A DNA stretch of 64,000 nt from Allium sativum (Eukaryota > Streptophyta > Magnoliopsida > Asparagales > Amaryllidaceae): the NCBI GenBank assembly GCA_030737875.1, contig CM060922.1:754551603-754615602 (forward strand). The letters run 5' to 3'. The notes under the pieces are model-generated. The model was given only the letters and a program-made list of their open reading frames with translations, had not been told where the DNA came from and searched no databases. Made by a program: the position numbers and the translations under genes. Positions 33,385-46,099 of the stretch are shown piece after piece (the stretch's first letter is position 1; each line of letters begins with the position of its first letter).

Positions 33385-34780
33385 ACATACCACCCAAAGA
33401 GTTGTAGATGGGTCATCCTTGTTCTCTCTTCCATTTTCGATGTGCAATCATCATCGTTCTCGCTCCATTGTAGCTTGACTATCTTAACAACCTTCCTCCT
33501 AAGTTATTTCGTGTCATTCCCAATGACATGAAATGGCTTATGAGGCCTAGAACCTTCTGGCTCTACCTCAAGGTCTTCAATCTAATCCGGAGATACCATC
33601 AAACTAGGATCATGTACGAACTTCCATGGATATAATATGTGAAAAACATTGTGCACACATACCATCTTCTCATGTAATTCCACTCTGTAAGAAATCTTCC
33701 CAATACGTTAAATATTCAAAAACGGTCCAATAAATATCAGAGCTAACTAGCCTTTCATTCCAAATCGAACCACATTCCTCAAAGGTGAAACTTTCACAAA
33801 TACTAGATCTCCTACAAGGAATTCCAAATCCTTTCTTCTTTTATTGGCATGACTCTTCTGGCGATTATGGGCTGCCTTCATCCATTGTCGAATGATTCAA
33901 TCTTATATGTTGTTTCTCTTATCATTTCTAGCCTAAGTACCAACTTATCTCTAGTCTCTAACCAACAAGAATGTGAATTACATGGTCTACCATACAATCC
34001 CTCATATTGTGTCATACCAATACTCGATAATGTTATAGGAAAACTCGACTACGTGAAGATGGTCTTCTCATGATCCTCTAAAATCCAATACACAAGCTTT
34101 TAGAAAATCCTCCAATACTCGATTGATTCTCCTAGTATGACTATTGGTTTGGGGATGATAAACCCTAGTTATATGTAGCTTGGTTCGCAGTGCTTCTTGC
34201 AATCTCTTTCAGAATCCACTGGTAAACAAAGGATCTCGATCACTTACTATACTCTTCGGTATTCCATGGAATCGAACTACCCATTCAATATATAATTCAG
34301 TCAACTTAGATGTTGTCCTAGTAGATTTAACAGGAATAAACCTTGCGGTTTTGGTCAAGTGATCTGCAATAACCCATATACCATCATATCCTGCCCTAGT
34401 CTTTGGCAATTCATCGATAAAATCCATTGATTCTTTCTCTCACTTCCATGTAGGAACCTCTAATGGTTGCAATAATTCTAACTGGCTTCTTCTGCTTAAC
34501 TTTAACTAACTGACAGTTCATACACTTTGAGATAAATCCCCTGATATCCCCTTTTATACCTTCCCAGTAGTAAACTTTCTTCATATCTCGATACATCCTG
34601 TGACCACGAGGATGAATAGTTAACTTAGAGCGATGGCATTCTCTCAAAACCTCATCTTTCAAAACCTCATCTCTCAATCCACCTATGTCAGGAACGACCA
34701 ATCTCTCATCCTTGCAAAGCCAACCATATCGATCGACTTTGTAATTCTTCACTTTCTCGGACTTGACTCTCGTTTCCAAT
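33385..34780 (-). pseudogene. N integrase and chromodomain-like C-terminus
   Basis: The zinc-binding region is intact in form (ECHRSKLTIHPRGHRMY then CMNCQLVKVKQKKP). The core follows with VIADHLTKTARFIPV (first Asp) and IVSDRDPLFTSGF (second Asp). The third motif, normally GQTERVNQVLE, reads SHTRRINRVLE, so the catalytic glutamate has become arginine. Downstream are RQKSHANKRRKDLEFLVGDL, RVELHEKMVCVHNVFHI and a C-terminal KIVKLQWSEN...SKMEERTRM stretch resembling the chromodomain end of plant chromoviruses. Stops and frameshifts, for example near 34430 and 33720, disable it. Confidence 0.85.
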
Positions 34781-35149
34781 CTCTGAAGAACTTCGAAAAG
34801 CTTAGCATCTCGCTTCTAGCCTTCACCAATTCTTTAGATGAGAGTAGTTCTAATCGATAAGCTTGCTAACATTTTAGCCATTAACTCACAATAAGGCCTA
34901 AAATCGAATTTGACCAAATACTCAAGATGCTTCCATTAGGTAAACATATCTCCCAAAGTTGCATGTCTTCTGCTCAATGCATCAACCAATGTGTCTCCCT
35001 TTCCTGGGGTATAGGCTATACCAAAATCATACAATGCTAAAACTCTAACCATCGTTGTTGCTAAAGATCAAATCCTTTTAGGAGAAGACATACTTCAACA
35101 ACTCATGATCCATAAATAACTCGAATCTGACTCCCAACAAATAATGCCT

Positions 35150-35360
35150 TCATATCTTCAGAGCAAAAACTATCGCCACTAACTCCAACTTGTAAATCGG
35201 GTGATTCCTTTTGTGCGGCTTTAGTTGTTGACTTATATATGCCAAAAATTTATCTTTTTGCATTAGCACTACTCCTAGTCTAGTACCATATTCGTTGATA
35301 CATACAACCATCTCATCATTTCCGCTTGGAATATCCAATATAGGAGCACTCATCTATCTC
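35150..35360 (-). pseudogene. N RNase H fragment
   Basis: The frame contains NEYGTRLGVVLMQKDKFLAY, the form of the gypsy RNase H start (DASG.GLGAVLMQ...AYASRQL), and NHPIYKLELVAIVFALKI. The DAS aspartate is changed to NEY. 34780-35150 holds further RNase H and linker sequence too decayed to place precisely. Confidence 0.8.
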
Positions 35361-35679
35361 TCTTTCAAGACTATAAAAGCATGCTTGTACTTCACATCAT
35401 ATGCGAAGGGCCGATTCTTCTTTATCAATCTAGCTAATGGTGCAGCTATCTTCGAAAAGTCCTTGATAATATATCAACAATATCAACTCCTAACATCCAT
35501 GGAATTCTTAGGTCGATCCTTATCCTGAATTGCTGCAACCTTAGGGGGGTCCACCACTATTACTTGTTTCGATATGGCATGACCCAAGAATCTCACTTCC
35601 TCCTTTTAGAAGTGACATTTCAAAAATTTAGCTCTCAGATGATGCTTTCGCAAGATTCCCAAAACGATTCTCAAATGTG

Positions 35680-36330
35680 TTTCGAGTTATTCCTCAATCC
35701 TCGAGTAAACCAATATACCGTCCACGAATACAAGAAATAACTTATTCAGCCAATCTCTAATATGTTGGTGCCTTAGTGAATCCAATCCGCATACATAAAA
35801 CCCGGATAGTGTCCTAAAAGCAGTCTTTGGCACAATATCCTTAGTCACTCTCAGTTGGTGATATACCAACCCCAAATCCATTTGGAAAAACACCATTGAT
35901 TTATGAAGCTGACCAAACAAATCATCAATCCTCGGTAATGGATAATTGTTCTTCTAGATTACCATATTCAACTCATGGTAATTCACACATAATCGCAACG
36001 ATCCATTGGCCTTGGTCCCAAACACAACTAGTGCACCCCACTCAGATACGCTTCCCCAAAATGAATCCCTTACTCAAAAGACAATTCACTTGCACCTCTA
36101 ACTCTCGTTGTTATCTAGGTGCCATCCACCTAAGAGGAATAACAATAGATTTGTCTCTATCCACTATACAATACAAAACTAAATCTCTTTGTGGTGGCAG
36201 TCCCTTGACCTCGTCAAAGACATCAGAAAACTCTTAAACAATCAGCATTGATGACAATCCATCCTGTGGAATCGCAAACGAATATAAAACGATGACTAGG
36301 ACCTTGTCCTCTCGCAGATAGCGTATCACA
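35680..36330 (-). pseudogene. N reverse transcriptase fragment
   Basis: Pieces in order: EFSDVFDEVKGLPPQRD, SKGFI, NGSLRLCVNYHELN, NYPLPRIDDLFGQL, FFQMDLGLVYHQLRV, PKTAFRTLSGFY, then a deletion of the PFGLTNAP segment, and LFLVFVDGILVYSRIEE. The catalytic box that should be YVDD or FIDD reads FVDG, so the second aspartate is lost. Frameshifts occur around 35950-36060. The N-terminal edge is cut by LTR fragment K1. Confidence 0.85.
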
Positions 36331-36339
36331 ACTGTTCAC

Positions 36340-37036
36340 TGTAACAACTTGTCTGGAATAAGCCTAAATTACAACCTAGAAAATGCCCATCGAAACTTAG
36401 AACTATTCCAAATGGATGATTGGTTCCTATAAGAAATACTAAAACTGATATAATAGAGCAATCTAAATGAAATCAGAGTCTCAACAACGAAAGCGATAAA
36501 ATATAATATCTCAAAATAGATGTATCATAAAATTAAACCACCATAAATGTCAGATACAACAAGTCTCAATAGATAAAAGGTACATCAACAATTTTCCCAA
36601 TAACATTATGATAAAAAAATACTACCATAAATAACTAAAACCTCCATCATCGGGTTCCACCTCCTAGCATCCCTAATCATTACAGATCCAAGAGTCCTCA
36701 CTTACTAACCTGTTTATGTTAAGAGGAGGGAGGTCAGAACATAAAGTTCTAGTGAATGAAAATAATATAAGTTTAGTAATGACCATTTCCTATATTTTGC
36801 ACTGTAAATTCTTCATGTTATGTCTATGCAAACTAACACACATAATTAAACATATAAGGCGGACATCCCTATAGTCACTTAAGGCCTACATGTTGATATA
36901 AGGATGGACATCCTTACAGTCACATAATACCCTATGAGGCGGGCTCTACCCAGTCACTTAAGGCCATTACCTAATTTGTTAAGTGGTTGTTTACTATCTC
37001 TTGGTTAACAAGGAGAGCATATGTTTAATAACGTCA
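36340..37036 (-). mobile_element. LTR fragment K1 inserted between protease and RT of N
   Basis: The plus strand starts TGTAACAACTTGTCTGG and ends TTAATAACGTCA, related to K2 at 54803 (TGTAACGACCCCCTAAG). Both have an AGAGGAGGGAGGTCAGAACA-like block (36722; 55173 in K2) and repeats of GTCACTTAAGGCC / CCCTATGAGGCGG. It interrupts an otherwise continuous polyprotein. The flanks TTCAC and TTCCAC could be a damaged target duplication. Confidence 0.55.
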
Positions 37037-37340
37037 TTCCACATTCTCGATTGTCACCTCGAGCTTCTCGCAATCCACTGTAGCCACATATCTCTTGAGC
37101 CAGTACGTACCCAAAATAACCCCAACCCAGCAAAGTTCAAAACAAAGCAATCATACATAAAAGAGCAACCTTGACTTAATAAGACTAGACCACAACAAAG
37201 CATACAAAGGTTAGAAGAACCCCTTAGTGGGTTAGTCACAACCAATTGCCTATTAAAAATCTCAAGTTCTAAACCTAACTTGCTTACAAGCTCATTACTG
37301 ATAAAAGAATGTGATGATCCAGTATCAAACAAAACTCAAA
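37037..37340 (-). pseudogene. N protease fragment
   Basis: The frame begins MFDTGSSHSFISNELV, the aspartic protease active site (DTGSS.SFIS) of Ty3/gypsy elements. Toward its end, LGLFWVRTGSRDMWLQW corresponds to the usual LGMDWL...D segment, with the motif lost. Confidence 0.85.
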
Positions 37341-37486
37341 CTAAAACACCTCTAATAGAAAGCATACCTTGCAATCACCCATTCCCATCCCCGATGTAGT
37401 CTGAGCTCTCGAAGAAGATGGTATAACATCCAATGTGTATGCCTTTACAACCTACTCATCCCTTGGCGGTTGTAGGAAATTATTCC

Positions 37487-38400
37487 TTAAATACCCATTC
37501 TTATCATAGTTGTAACATTTCCTTTCTGCCTTAGAAGCCCTGCAATCCTTAGAATAATAGTCCATCTCATGATAGTTGAAGTAGATAACCACACCATTAG
37601 GTTTCTTCTGGCCATTTTTTCTTTGTTGTAGTTGCTTCCTCTTTCCATTCCACCTTTTCTTATTCTTGCCACCTTGCTATGGTTCGACTCCACTTTACTT
37701 TCAACAACAGCTCCTTCTTTCTTAGGGAACAAACTCTTGTGCTTCAAATCTTTCTCAACCGACTTCTCATATAGATTCTCAATTTGATCTACCAGTTGTT
37801 TACTAAGACACTCATCCAATCCCATAACAAACTTCTCATTCTTCTGGTATAGAGGTTCAATATAAGAATGAGCATACTACAAAAAAGCCTAAAACTCCAA
37901 TACATACTCAACCATAGGTGTCTCACCTTGCTTTAGCTCAACAAATCTCTTAAAGAGAATCGATTTTGGACTATAGGAATAAACTTCTCCTCAAACTTAG
38001 TCTTAAATTGATTCCATGAAATATGTTCCACCGCGGTCTCAAGAGTAATGGAGTTCCACCAATTCATAGCTCTCTCTTGAACCTGCCTCGACACGAGCGT
38101 CCTTTTCATTGCATCATCGATTCCCAGGTCTCCGAAGATGTGAATACAAGTATCCAACAGACTCTGCACTTCAATCGTATATTTCTTCCCACTATATAGC
38201 TTACCACCCAAAGAAGTATAGTCATTGCGATACTTGGCGAATTCAACAACCTAATGTCAGCATAGGAGCACAACCATCTATGCTGCCTCAGGAGTGGGAA
38301 TCTTTCTCATGGTCGCTACCATCATGGCCTTGAACAAAACTGGAAAATCGGGTGTAGCAGCAGCAGCTCCCGATTGACTACCCTCGCATACCCCTCCGGT
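37487..38400 (-). pseudogene. N gag
   Basis: 37933-38211 encodes a retrotransposon gag domain with QERAMNWWNSITLETAV and WNQFKTKFEEKFIP, the usual ALNWW...W..FK..F..KFIP signature. 37487-37825 continues with a basic linker, and in a shifted frame a decayed zinc knuckle (CRASKAERKCYNYDKNGYLR), where the CxxC cysteines are partly replaced by tyrosine. Two frameshifts and stops separate the pieces. Confidence 0.85.
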
Positions 38401-38623
38401 ATCAGGCTCATACCTAGTAGCATTCCTCATATTTTGATGACTAATTCTTTATCTCAAACAAGAATGATCGGTCCACATCAGAGAAAGGACGTAATGGTGC
38501 TCAAGTGCATATTGACCTACTATAATATATATCATTTAATATAGTTATCATCTAATAATAATAAAAATACATCTCTCATTCGCTTTTATGCTTTTAAACT
38601 TTCGGTAAAATAGATTAACCAAA

Positions 38624-38635
38624 GCACTGATACCA
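38624..38635 (-). other. Primer binding site of N
   Basis: The minus strand reads TGGTATCAGTGC, one base from the tRNA-Met primer site consensus. It is two bases from the LTR end (...GGTCATTACA at 38638). Confidence 0.85.
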
Positions 38636-38637
38636 AG

Positions 38638-41600
38638 TGTAATGACCGTCCCATACCTCCTGCACTAAACTATAAAAAAGTGCGTTGTATTATATACTAG
38701 GCTGATATAAAACAATCATCGAGGAAAGTAAACCAAAACAGAACCCATCGCATAACTCACATTGCATGGATAATATATGATAGCAAAATATACAATAGGA
38801 TATAGTAGTGAAGCATAATAAAGCAAGAAATTCCATCTATATAAAATCACAGAATATCAAGTGCACAACATCTCAATAATCTAATATCTGGTTACATCAA
38901 GCCCCACTACATCCCTCATCAGAGTATACAACAAGAAAAACAGTAGAAATCGTCCAAATCTCTATGTAGTAAGAATAGTAATATTCTAGCCACTGTTTCA
39001 GTTCTCAAAAAAATCACCAGACCTCATTCGAGATCTCATTTTTGGCTCCTTCCAAAACAAAACGCAAATCTCACTGCAAATCTCCTTTCGAATACATCGC
39101 CTGAGATATTGCAATATCCAACAATATATTGGCCAAGACGATATACTAGAATATCGTCCGAGATCTTGATTTTCCTAGTTAAATTTTAAATCTATGCCTG
39201 AACTAGAACAATAATTAAAAAACTTAAATTTAGCTATGATAATCTCCTTCTATTTAACATTTTACATGTTAAATAATTATATCATATGTTCATATATGTT
39301 CTACAATACTTATTATTTTCATATTCGTCTCTTTTAATATACATGTTACCCATGAAATTATGTATTTTATATTTTACTTATGATGGATTTTTTTATTATT
39401 TATATCTTTTTTATTTTTATGTTTAACAGTAATTCATGCTCATAGATCATATGATGTAAAATCTATTTGCATTGTGTTAAATTTCTATTATATTCATATT
39501 ACGATTTAGAGTGTGAATGATCTTTCATAAAATAAAAATAATGAAGTGATTTTGCAATTCATGTTTAAATTACTATGTTTATAACAACATTCATAAAAAT
39601 CATTGTGTAAGATTATCACTTTTAACATATCATGCATCACAAGATTATTCCGAAATGAACTTTTACACCCGAGATATAAGTCTGAGATGAACCCTTGAGT
39701 TAGACTCATCTCATTCGAAATCTCCCGCAGTAGGAGATCAAGTTTCCAAAATTCCTGATACAAAATGCGACCGTTATCCACGATTTAAAACCTTGACGCC
39801 AACTTTTTGCTCATTGTTGCACTACATCATCCTCATCAACCTGTCAGCTGTACGCAGCCTACTCATCAGCATCACCGAAAAGCATACCAAGGTAATAAAA
39901 GGAGACATAAAGCCTTGAGTATAATAACAATATGGTGTGAGTGATAAAAGGCTATTAACAACTACATAGGATAATATGATAACAAACTTCTTAAGTCTCA
40001 CCTAATCAGTCTCTACAACCAAAGAGCTAGCGCATAATAATCTAATTAGATATGCAACTCAAACACACATTAGTATACACTAGTCAGAATAGGGTTCACA
40101 ATCCTACTTCTCTCTAGTATCCTATGGTGATAACCAATCAGGGAATTAAAGACAAAACACAATAACCATATATCCATAACAAACAATGACCCAGATATCA
40201 CCGGGTAAAGCCCAGATATATTGATATTGACTGACTGGTCGTTTCCATCTATCAAGAGGTAATGGAAAACACGGTTCTAGTCGGACTATCATACGTTCCA
40301 CGTACATTTGCCTTCCCAAGACAAGTAGATCACTTCCAAAATGTTATAGGATACTTGATCTCTTAGATCTTAATAAGCGTCCTCATGATACCGTGCTTTG
40401 AGTCTGCTAGAAACCTTTGACAAATCAATGATTTCTTGGCACTTCCAATCACGTAAGTAATCCACGACTCCATGTTTTAGCTTGATCCCCACTCGAGTTA
40501 GTCCATTATCTCATAGCATTTTCCCACTTTGAGCTGCCTATCACTTTCGTTTTCAACCACTCTCGCTTGAGTTCACAATCGAAGCAACAACATCACTTTG
40601 ATGATAACTTCCACCCCATAGAAGTTATCGACTCTCGGAGACCCCCATCATTCTCCAGAAGACCACAACTTCTCATCTTAAACCCCTGGCCCCTAACCAT
40701 CAACCGTGATAGACCGATATTGATCCATCCCCTATGAATTAATACTATCCATACACTTAGCCTATTTTTGGCTAAGTGTTGGACTACTTCATTCATCGCC
40801 TCGAATATATCCCTCCGTACCATCCATATCTCAAATCACCTTTTCAAAGCTTCACTTATAATTCCATTAACGAGTATTCGAGCATTTGCACTTCGACCCA
40901 TCTAATAATAACCAAACTTTGCACATGATTTGCCTAAGACTCCAAAATGCCATGTAAGAGTTTTGGCACCCCATGACCATCCGTGATGGACCAGTCCATA
41001 GGCAATGGACCTTTACTGCTCCATATGCTTAATGTATTTTCCGATGAAATTTTTTAAGCGCCATACCGATGCCCTTTAGATCTCCTCCACCATGTTTCAT
41101 ATGTACTTCCGATTTTCTCTATTCTTCGATTTTAAGTCCCATGACTCACAATTCTAAACAAAAAAATCATGCATAACATACAATTCAAACGACCAAACAA
41201 TAAGTCATCCAATTTTGAACATGACCAATCATTTGAATGCATAAAACCATAATTCATATCCAATTAATCACAAATCTAAGATAATTTGACATTAAAAACG
41301 TATACAACATGATGGATCTAGCGAATTACATGATATATGACCAAATTAGTTTATCTTAGGGCGTATAAATATGAATTAAACATTTCGGTTTTAGGGTGAA
41401 ATTAACATATGAGATGTTTGATTAGCCTAATTAACACATGTGATCTATAGTATGATGTAAGAGACCTTTATCACTCACAAAAACCAAGATACAAAGCAAT
41501 ATAGATAAAGCCAAATATGAGAAGCGAAGAAACACTTGAATTTGATGCAAAATAACAAGATCCAGTCTCTCTTGATGTATATCTTGCCTTTCGATACGAT

Positions 41601-42103
41601 ATAGAATGATTGATGAAAGATAATTAGGGTTAGGGTAACTAGGTTGAACTGAAGATTCAAAGATGCTCAACTTAATGTATGGAATGAGGAGAAGAACTCT
41701 AATTCTCTCCTTAAACTCCCTGTTTATTCTCAAGACATTAGTCTAATGGGCTTACTAATCAGCATATAAGTTGTTAATTAACCTAACCAGTAAGAACAAA
41801 AACTTAAAACAATCATTTCTCCTATACTTTTGAGCCAAATCTTTAATCTGACCACTCTATAGAATGACCAACCATAATCCTGATCCAGTAAGACCAATTA
41901 TAACACCAGATTCTATCTAAAAAAGTTATAGATGAAAAAGTAAGTTATAGGGGTAAAATGATCACAAAATGATTTGGTAAGAATCACGTACATGTATCAC
42001 ATCCCTAGAACAACATATCAAAATACGTGAATGATATGACCACCAAGGAATTAAATAGAATTATTTTACATTCCTCCAATACATAAAATATGTGTATTTA
42101 AAC
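38638..42103 (-). mobile_element. N 5' LTR, 3,466 bp including an insertion
   Basis: Colinear with 30543-33184. The edge at 42103 has decayed (expected GGTCGTTACA, observed GTGTATTTAAA). The extra length is explained by the segment at about 38996-39797. Confidence 0.8.
38996..39797. mobile_element. About 800-bp insertion in the N 5' LTR, class unknown
   Basis: Absent from the matching place in the 3' LTR (about 30886). It contains repeated ATTCGAGATCTC / CATTCGAAATCTC on opposite strands near its ends (39028 and 39715), which hints at long degenerate inverted ends, and is otherwise very AT-rich. No coding sequence is seen, and the target duplication is unclear. Confidence 0.5.
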
Positions 42104-42690
42104 AAATCATCTTCTTATTGGTGGGAGACCATAATCTGACTCCTACTTGGACCCGACATGAAATGAGAGACTTTAAAAAGGATTATTTTGAATAGGAAGT
42201 GAATGAAAATGGCCTAAGATAGGCAGAAGTCATATGCTGACAAGAGAAGAACATCTATAGAGTTTAAGGATGGAGACATGGGATTTATCAAGGTATAATA
42301 ATTAAGGAATGTTATAAAATTTGGATTAGTAGGTAAGCTCCCTTCCCCCAGATTGTAGGACTTTCTAATAGTTAAAAGAGTAGGAAAGGTGGATTATAGA
42401 GTAAAGTTAACAGAGAGGCTAGCAGGTGTGCATGACTTCTTTCTTATACTGCACTTGAGAAAATGCATGCATGATTCAACGGAGGTGGTGGAGCGAGTTT
42501 GCTTAAGGACGTTGAGTTTGAGAGAGATTCGTTAGTTTTTCATACTCCTACTCCGTTCATAGGGAATGATGTCAAGGAATTAAGGAATAAAAGGGTTCAA
42601 CCTGTAAAGGTGCAATAAGGAGAAAGCAAGGAAGAAGAAACTTTGGAGGTCGAAGAGAAGATGTGTGTCTCTTACCCTTTTTTTTTAACG
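42104..42690 (+). pseudogene. G2 pol fragment: integrase C-terminus and chromodomain-like tail
   Basis: This resumes the frame cut at 30542: LLGPDMK, DRQKSYADKRRTSIEFKDGD, GKLPSP, RVGKVDYRVKLTERLAGVHD, LRKCMHDSTEVVE, RNKRVQPVKVQ and EEETLEVEEKMCV. These are the usual integrase C-terminal GPD/chromovirus segments. Stops and frameshifts are present. 42690-43303 is a non-coding tail shared with G1. Confidence 0.8.
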
Positions 42691-43303
42691 TTACGCCTTT
42701 GAAATTTTCTATCTCAAGCCTTTTCATTTGATTAGGATCTTTCTTTTAGTGTCCTTTGGAGGTTATATATTAGGATTGAGCTTATGAATTATAGGACTGG
42801 TTGTAAACATGTTATGTATGCTTGATGCAAATGGTTGCAATTGTTTGCTAGTGGATGCAAATGGGTGAATATATACACAATAGGCACTATTATCTTTTAA
42901 GGACAGACCAACTAGATCATGGAAGCATATACATATAGATGTGCATTGCATTTTGTTATGTACTCTATGATTGCCATAAATGGATGAATAACATGTGCTT
43001 ATTGCGTACCGACAATGGTTGTAACATGCATATGGTACTAACAGTCATTATTAGGACCTTTGCATATGTTTGAATGCATATCACAAGCATATTAGCACAA
43101 ACAGAAGGTTGACTGAATCAATAGGCTACTGAATCTTTTACATTAGTTTAAGTACATATAAACTACACGAATATATAATAAAATAATTTACATTATAAAT
43201 ATTAAGGACAATGGATGGTGTTTGAGTAGTTGGCTATAGATTTTGGTTATAGATATATATTATATTTTCCTATCCTTGGAGATTTTGGTGACGAAATACT
43301 TTG

Positions 43304-43315
43304 ATGAGGGGAGAA
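43304..43315 (+). other. Polypurine tract of G2
   Basis: ATGAGGGGAGAA directly before TGTAACACCCTG, preceded by GGAGATTTTGGTGACGAAAT. Confidence 0.85.
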
Positions 43316-45529
43316 TGTAACACCCTGATATTTTTTTATAAGTAAGATTAGTTAAGAAATTAATTAAATAGTAAATAAGCTTATGAAGTTGTCCAAATTT
43401 GGCTAAGAATTACACCATTGCGTCCGTGGTTAATTTTTAGACAATTTTCATATATAACTTGCTAAAATATAGTCAGAAGTAAGGATCCAACATAGAAGTT
43501 TTAAAGCAAGAATTAGAATACAAAAATAAGAATAAAGCCTGACACGGGTCGACCTGATCCACCTCTAAGGACGGTCGATCGCCTATGGGGTGTGGGTCGA
43601 CCTGCGTACACAACATGGGCCAAGTGCGAACTGAAGATTTAGATTTGGATTTATTTTAACATGAATGTTAAAATTTGAAATGAAGGGTTAGACTTGGACT
43701 TATGACATGGCAGAACCAAATTTAATCATGCTACTTTTGCGAACTAAGATCCTCTAGCACATCTATAAATAGAACCCTAGCCTTGACATTCTATTTCACA
43801 CATTTATTCTTCTTCCTCTTGGATTCCTCTTAATTTATGGAGGTAGGACCTAAAACTTATATTTTCTGAGAAAGGAGAACATAAAATAAAATATTAGGTG
43901 GCCTAAGGAAAAAGGAAGATCGCCGACGTTAGCATAGTATGATAGGTGAGTGAAAAGTCACTAACTTGGAATTAGGAAAGTTAAGGAAATATGGTTAAAA
44001 ATAGTTGTAGTTTATATTTTTTAAATTTCCATTTTATTTCCAATTTTGTTCAAGTTATTTTCAGTCGAATTTACAGTTTATCCCTAAATTTGAAATTTAC
44101 TTACAGCATTTGATTTCTTTTATACATGTTAAAAGTAGCGCATAATGTGTAAATGTTAAATTTGAAAGTGGATATAATCCTTTAATATGTATGAAACATA
44201 ACAGAAAAGAGAGAGGTTTATACCGATGCGAGTTAAATAGAAAAACAAAGAATCACAGAAAAGACCTAAAACATATAAATCATGTTAATTTGTAAATAAC
44301 GATGATGGACTGAAAAGAGCAAGCCTTCGAGATTTGTAAGTAAATTAAAAGAAAAAGAAGAAAAATAAAGACCCTAACTTATTATGATATTAGTTCATGG
44401 TAGAAAAGGACAGGTTTTAAAGTGGAGACTATCATGAAATAGAAAAACACATTAAAAAATTAGAATATCATAATAATAAACAGAAAATTAGTGGCCTGTA
44501 CTGGTGGAAAACCAGACATACATGTCGAATTAGGGGTAGCGAAGTGGCCAATAGTTAAGACTCGGTCTATAGGACTGAGGTGAGAACGCAACAAGCTATT
44601 GTTTTAGGGACGTACTTGTGGCAGATTTGAACACATGCCGAATCATGGTAGATAAGTGGCCCAATATATAAGGACCCCAATCAGTGCATACCGGCGATGA
44701 CCAAGCATGCAACATCGAATTGTGGTTGATAATCCATTTTCGGTCCTAGCGCTTGAGAGACGAACATCTGACTGGTGAATCTGCAGAGGATGATTCGAAG
44801 AGCATAGATAAGTGACCACAGCAATTTCAATTTCAAGTCTCCCCGTACAATGATTTTCATCCGAGTGGGTTCTATTTTTGGGTAAGGGGCATTGACTACA
44901 ATGCTAGCTTCATGGTAGAGAGTAGATGCCGATCAGAGTAGAAGTACGAATCAATCCTAATAATACTTCTATAATAAAACTTTTAGTGTGAACGATCAGT
45001 CTAAGTAATCATCTTAAGTAAGGCAAGGACACTTAACCCTTGTAGAACTAACACTGTTCTTAAGACCATTATCTCTTAATTATTCTCTTTCTATTAGTAT
45101 TTTTTATATATATCAAGCTTTATGTTTAATCCACTATCCATTCTTTCCCGTTATTAGGCCCACATGACAGTGCATAACTTAGATAGCTAGGATAGTTTTT
45201 CTTGGTGTTTCATACTTTCTTTTACTGATATATTCATTTTATCTTTTGTCATTTAACCTATTTTGGCTATGTTGGATCTTGATGTGGGATATTTTGTTTT
45301 ATGATGTACTCTGGTATGACTAATGAGATTGAGGTTTCAAGACATTTTGAGTTATGGTGGTTTCTAATAAAAGTTTATTTTAAATGATAGATGTTTTGTT
45401 TTGAAATGTTTTATGCTATAATTAATTTTTGAATTTGGGTATCTATTAAAGCTTACGGTTATATTTAAACACTCCATGTTCATTGTTATGACTCGTTAGG
45501 TGTATATTAAGGTGTGTAGGGGTGTCATA
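43316..45529 (+). mobile_element. G2 LTR, about 2.2 kb
   Basis: It starts TGTAACACCCTGATAT and ends near GGGGTGTCATA. It contains ACACCATTGCGTCCGTGG (43411), two GTCGAC sites plus one GTCGAT (43548, 43596, 43574), a TATA box CTATAAATA (43763-43771) and an AGTGA-AAAG-TCACT inverted repeat next to a GGTGAG donor-like site (43945-43962). It serves as the empty-site reference for solo LTR S. A primer-site-like GGTATGACTCC follows at 45531, so it may also have been a 5' LTR. Confidence 0.75.
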
Positions 45530-45850
45530 CGGTATGACTCCCTATAGAGGGATTAATACTAATATAGGGCTTAGAGCTAATAATAAACATTTTGGATTGC
45601 ATTGCATCACATCATCATGGATTAAGCATTGGATGAATGCAATGGAAACATAGAATAAAGGAGATGCAAAAGGACTATATGGGTTTGGATAGCGCCATGC
45701 AACTTGTACATTGATCGGTACTGAACCACACCTTTAAATCTATATTGGCCCGAAGTATAAACGTGGGCAATTCAACCCTTGTTCTATTAATTTGGTCATG
45801 CTAACTACCCTAGTGTTTCTCCAGAATTCCAGTCTGATCTATGTTGAATT
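45530..45850 (+). repeat. Primer-site and leader remnant, repeated at 52960-53280
   Basis: GGTATGACTCC..TAGAGGGATTAATACTA then AGAGCTAA..GGATTGCATTGCATCA, GGATTAAGCATTGGATGAA and GGTCATGC.AACTACCCT recur in order at 52960. It resembles the region just inside a 5' LTR with a decayed tRNA-Met primer site. Confidence 0.6.
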
Positions 45851-46099
45851 GCATTTATAAATAGGAGGGTATGACATTAAGAAAAGGGATCCTTCTCGGC
45901 TATTCCACGCAGAAGCTTGGCCAAACCAACTATTTAACTCTTTCTCTCTACATTCTTATAATTAAATCGATACTGTATTGCAATCCAATAGTATAAAAAT
46001 TATATTACCTCACAATGGACGTAGGTACATTGCCAAATCACTATAAAATGTGAGTGTGCTTCTGTTACTTTATGGTTTTTCTATCGATATTTTATGATT

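Larger units (their letters stand above)
30543..42103 (-). mobile_element. Element N: full-length but degenerate chromovirus-type Ty3/gypsy retrotransposon
   Basis: Reading right to left: 5' LTR 42103-38638, primer site 38635-38624, gag, protease, RT, RNase H, integrase and chromodomain-like tail, polypurine tract, 3' LTR 33184-30543. It split G2's integrase gene between LYGRSCR and LLGPD. Flanks CAGAT (30538-30542) and CAAAT (42104-42108) are a likely target duplication with one change. The 5' LTR is about 820 bp longer because of an insertion near 38996-39797. A 0.7-kb LTR fragment (K1) separates protease from RT. All coding parts have stops and frameshifts. Confidence 0.85.

Noticed and set aside
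34180..36237. Plus-strand frames within element N
   Set aside because: They are antisense to recognisable integrase, RNase H and RT on the minus strand.
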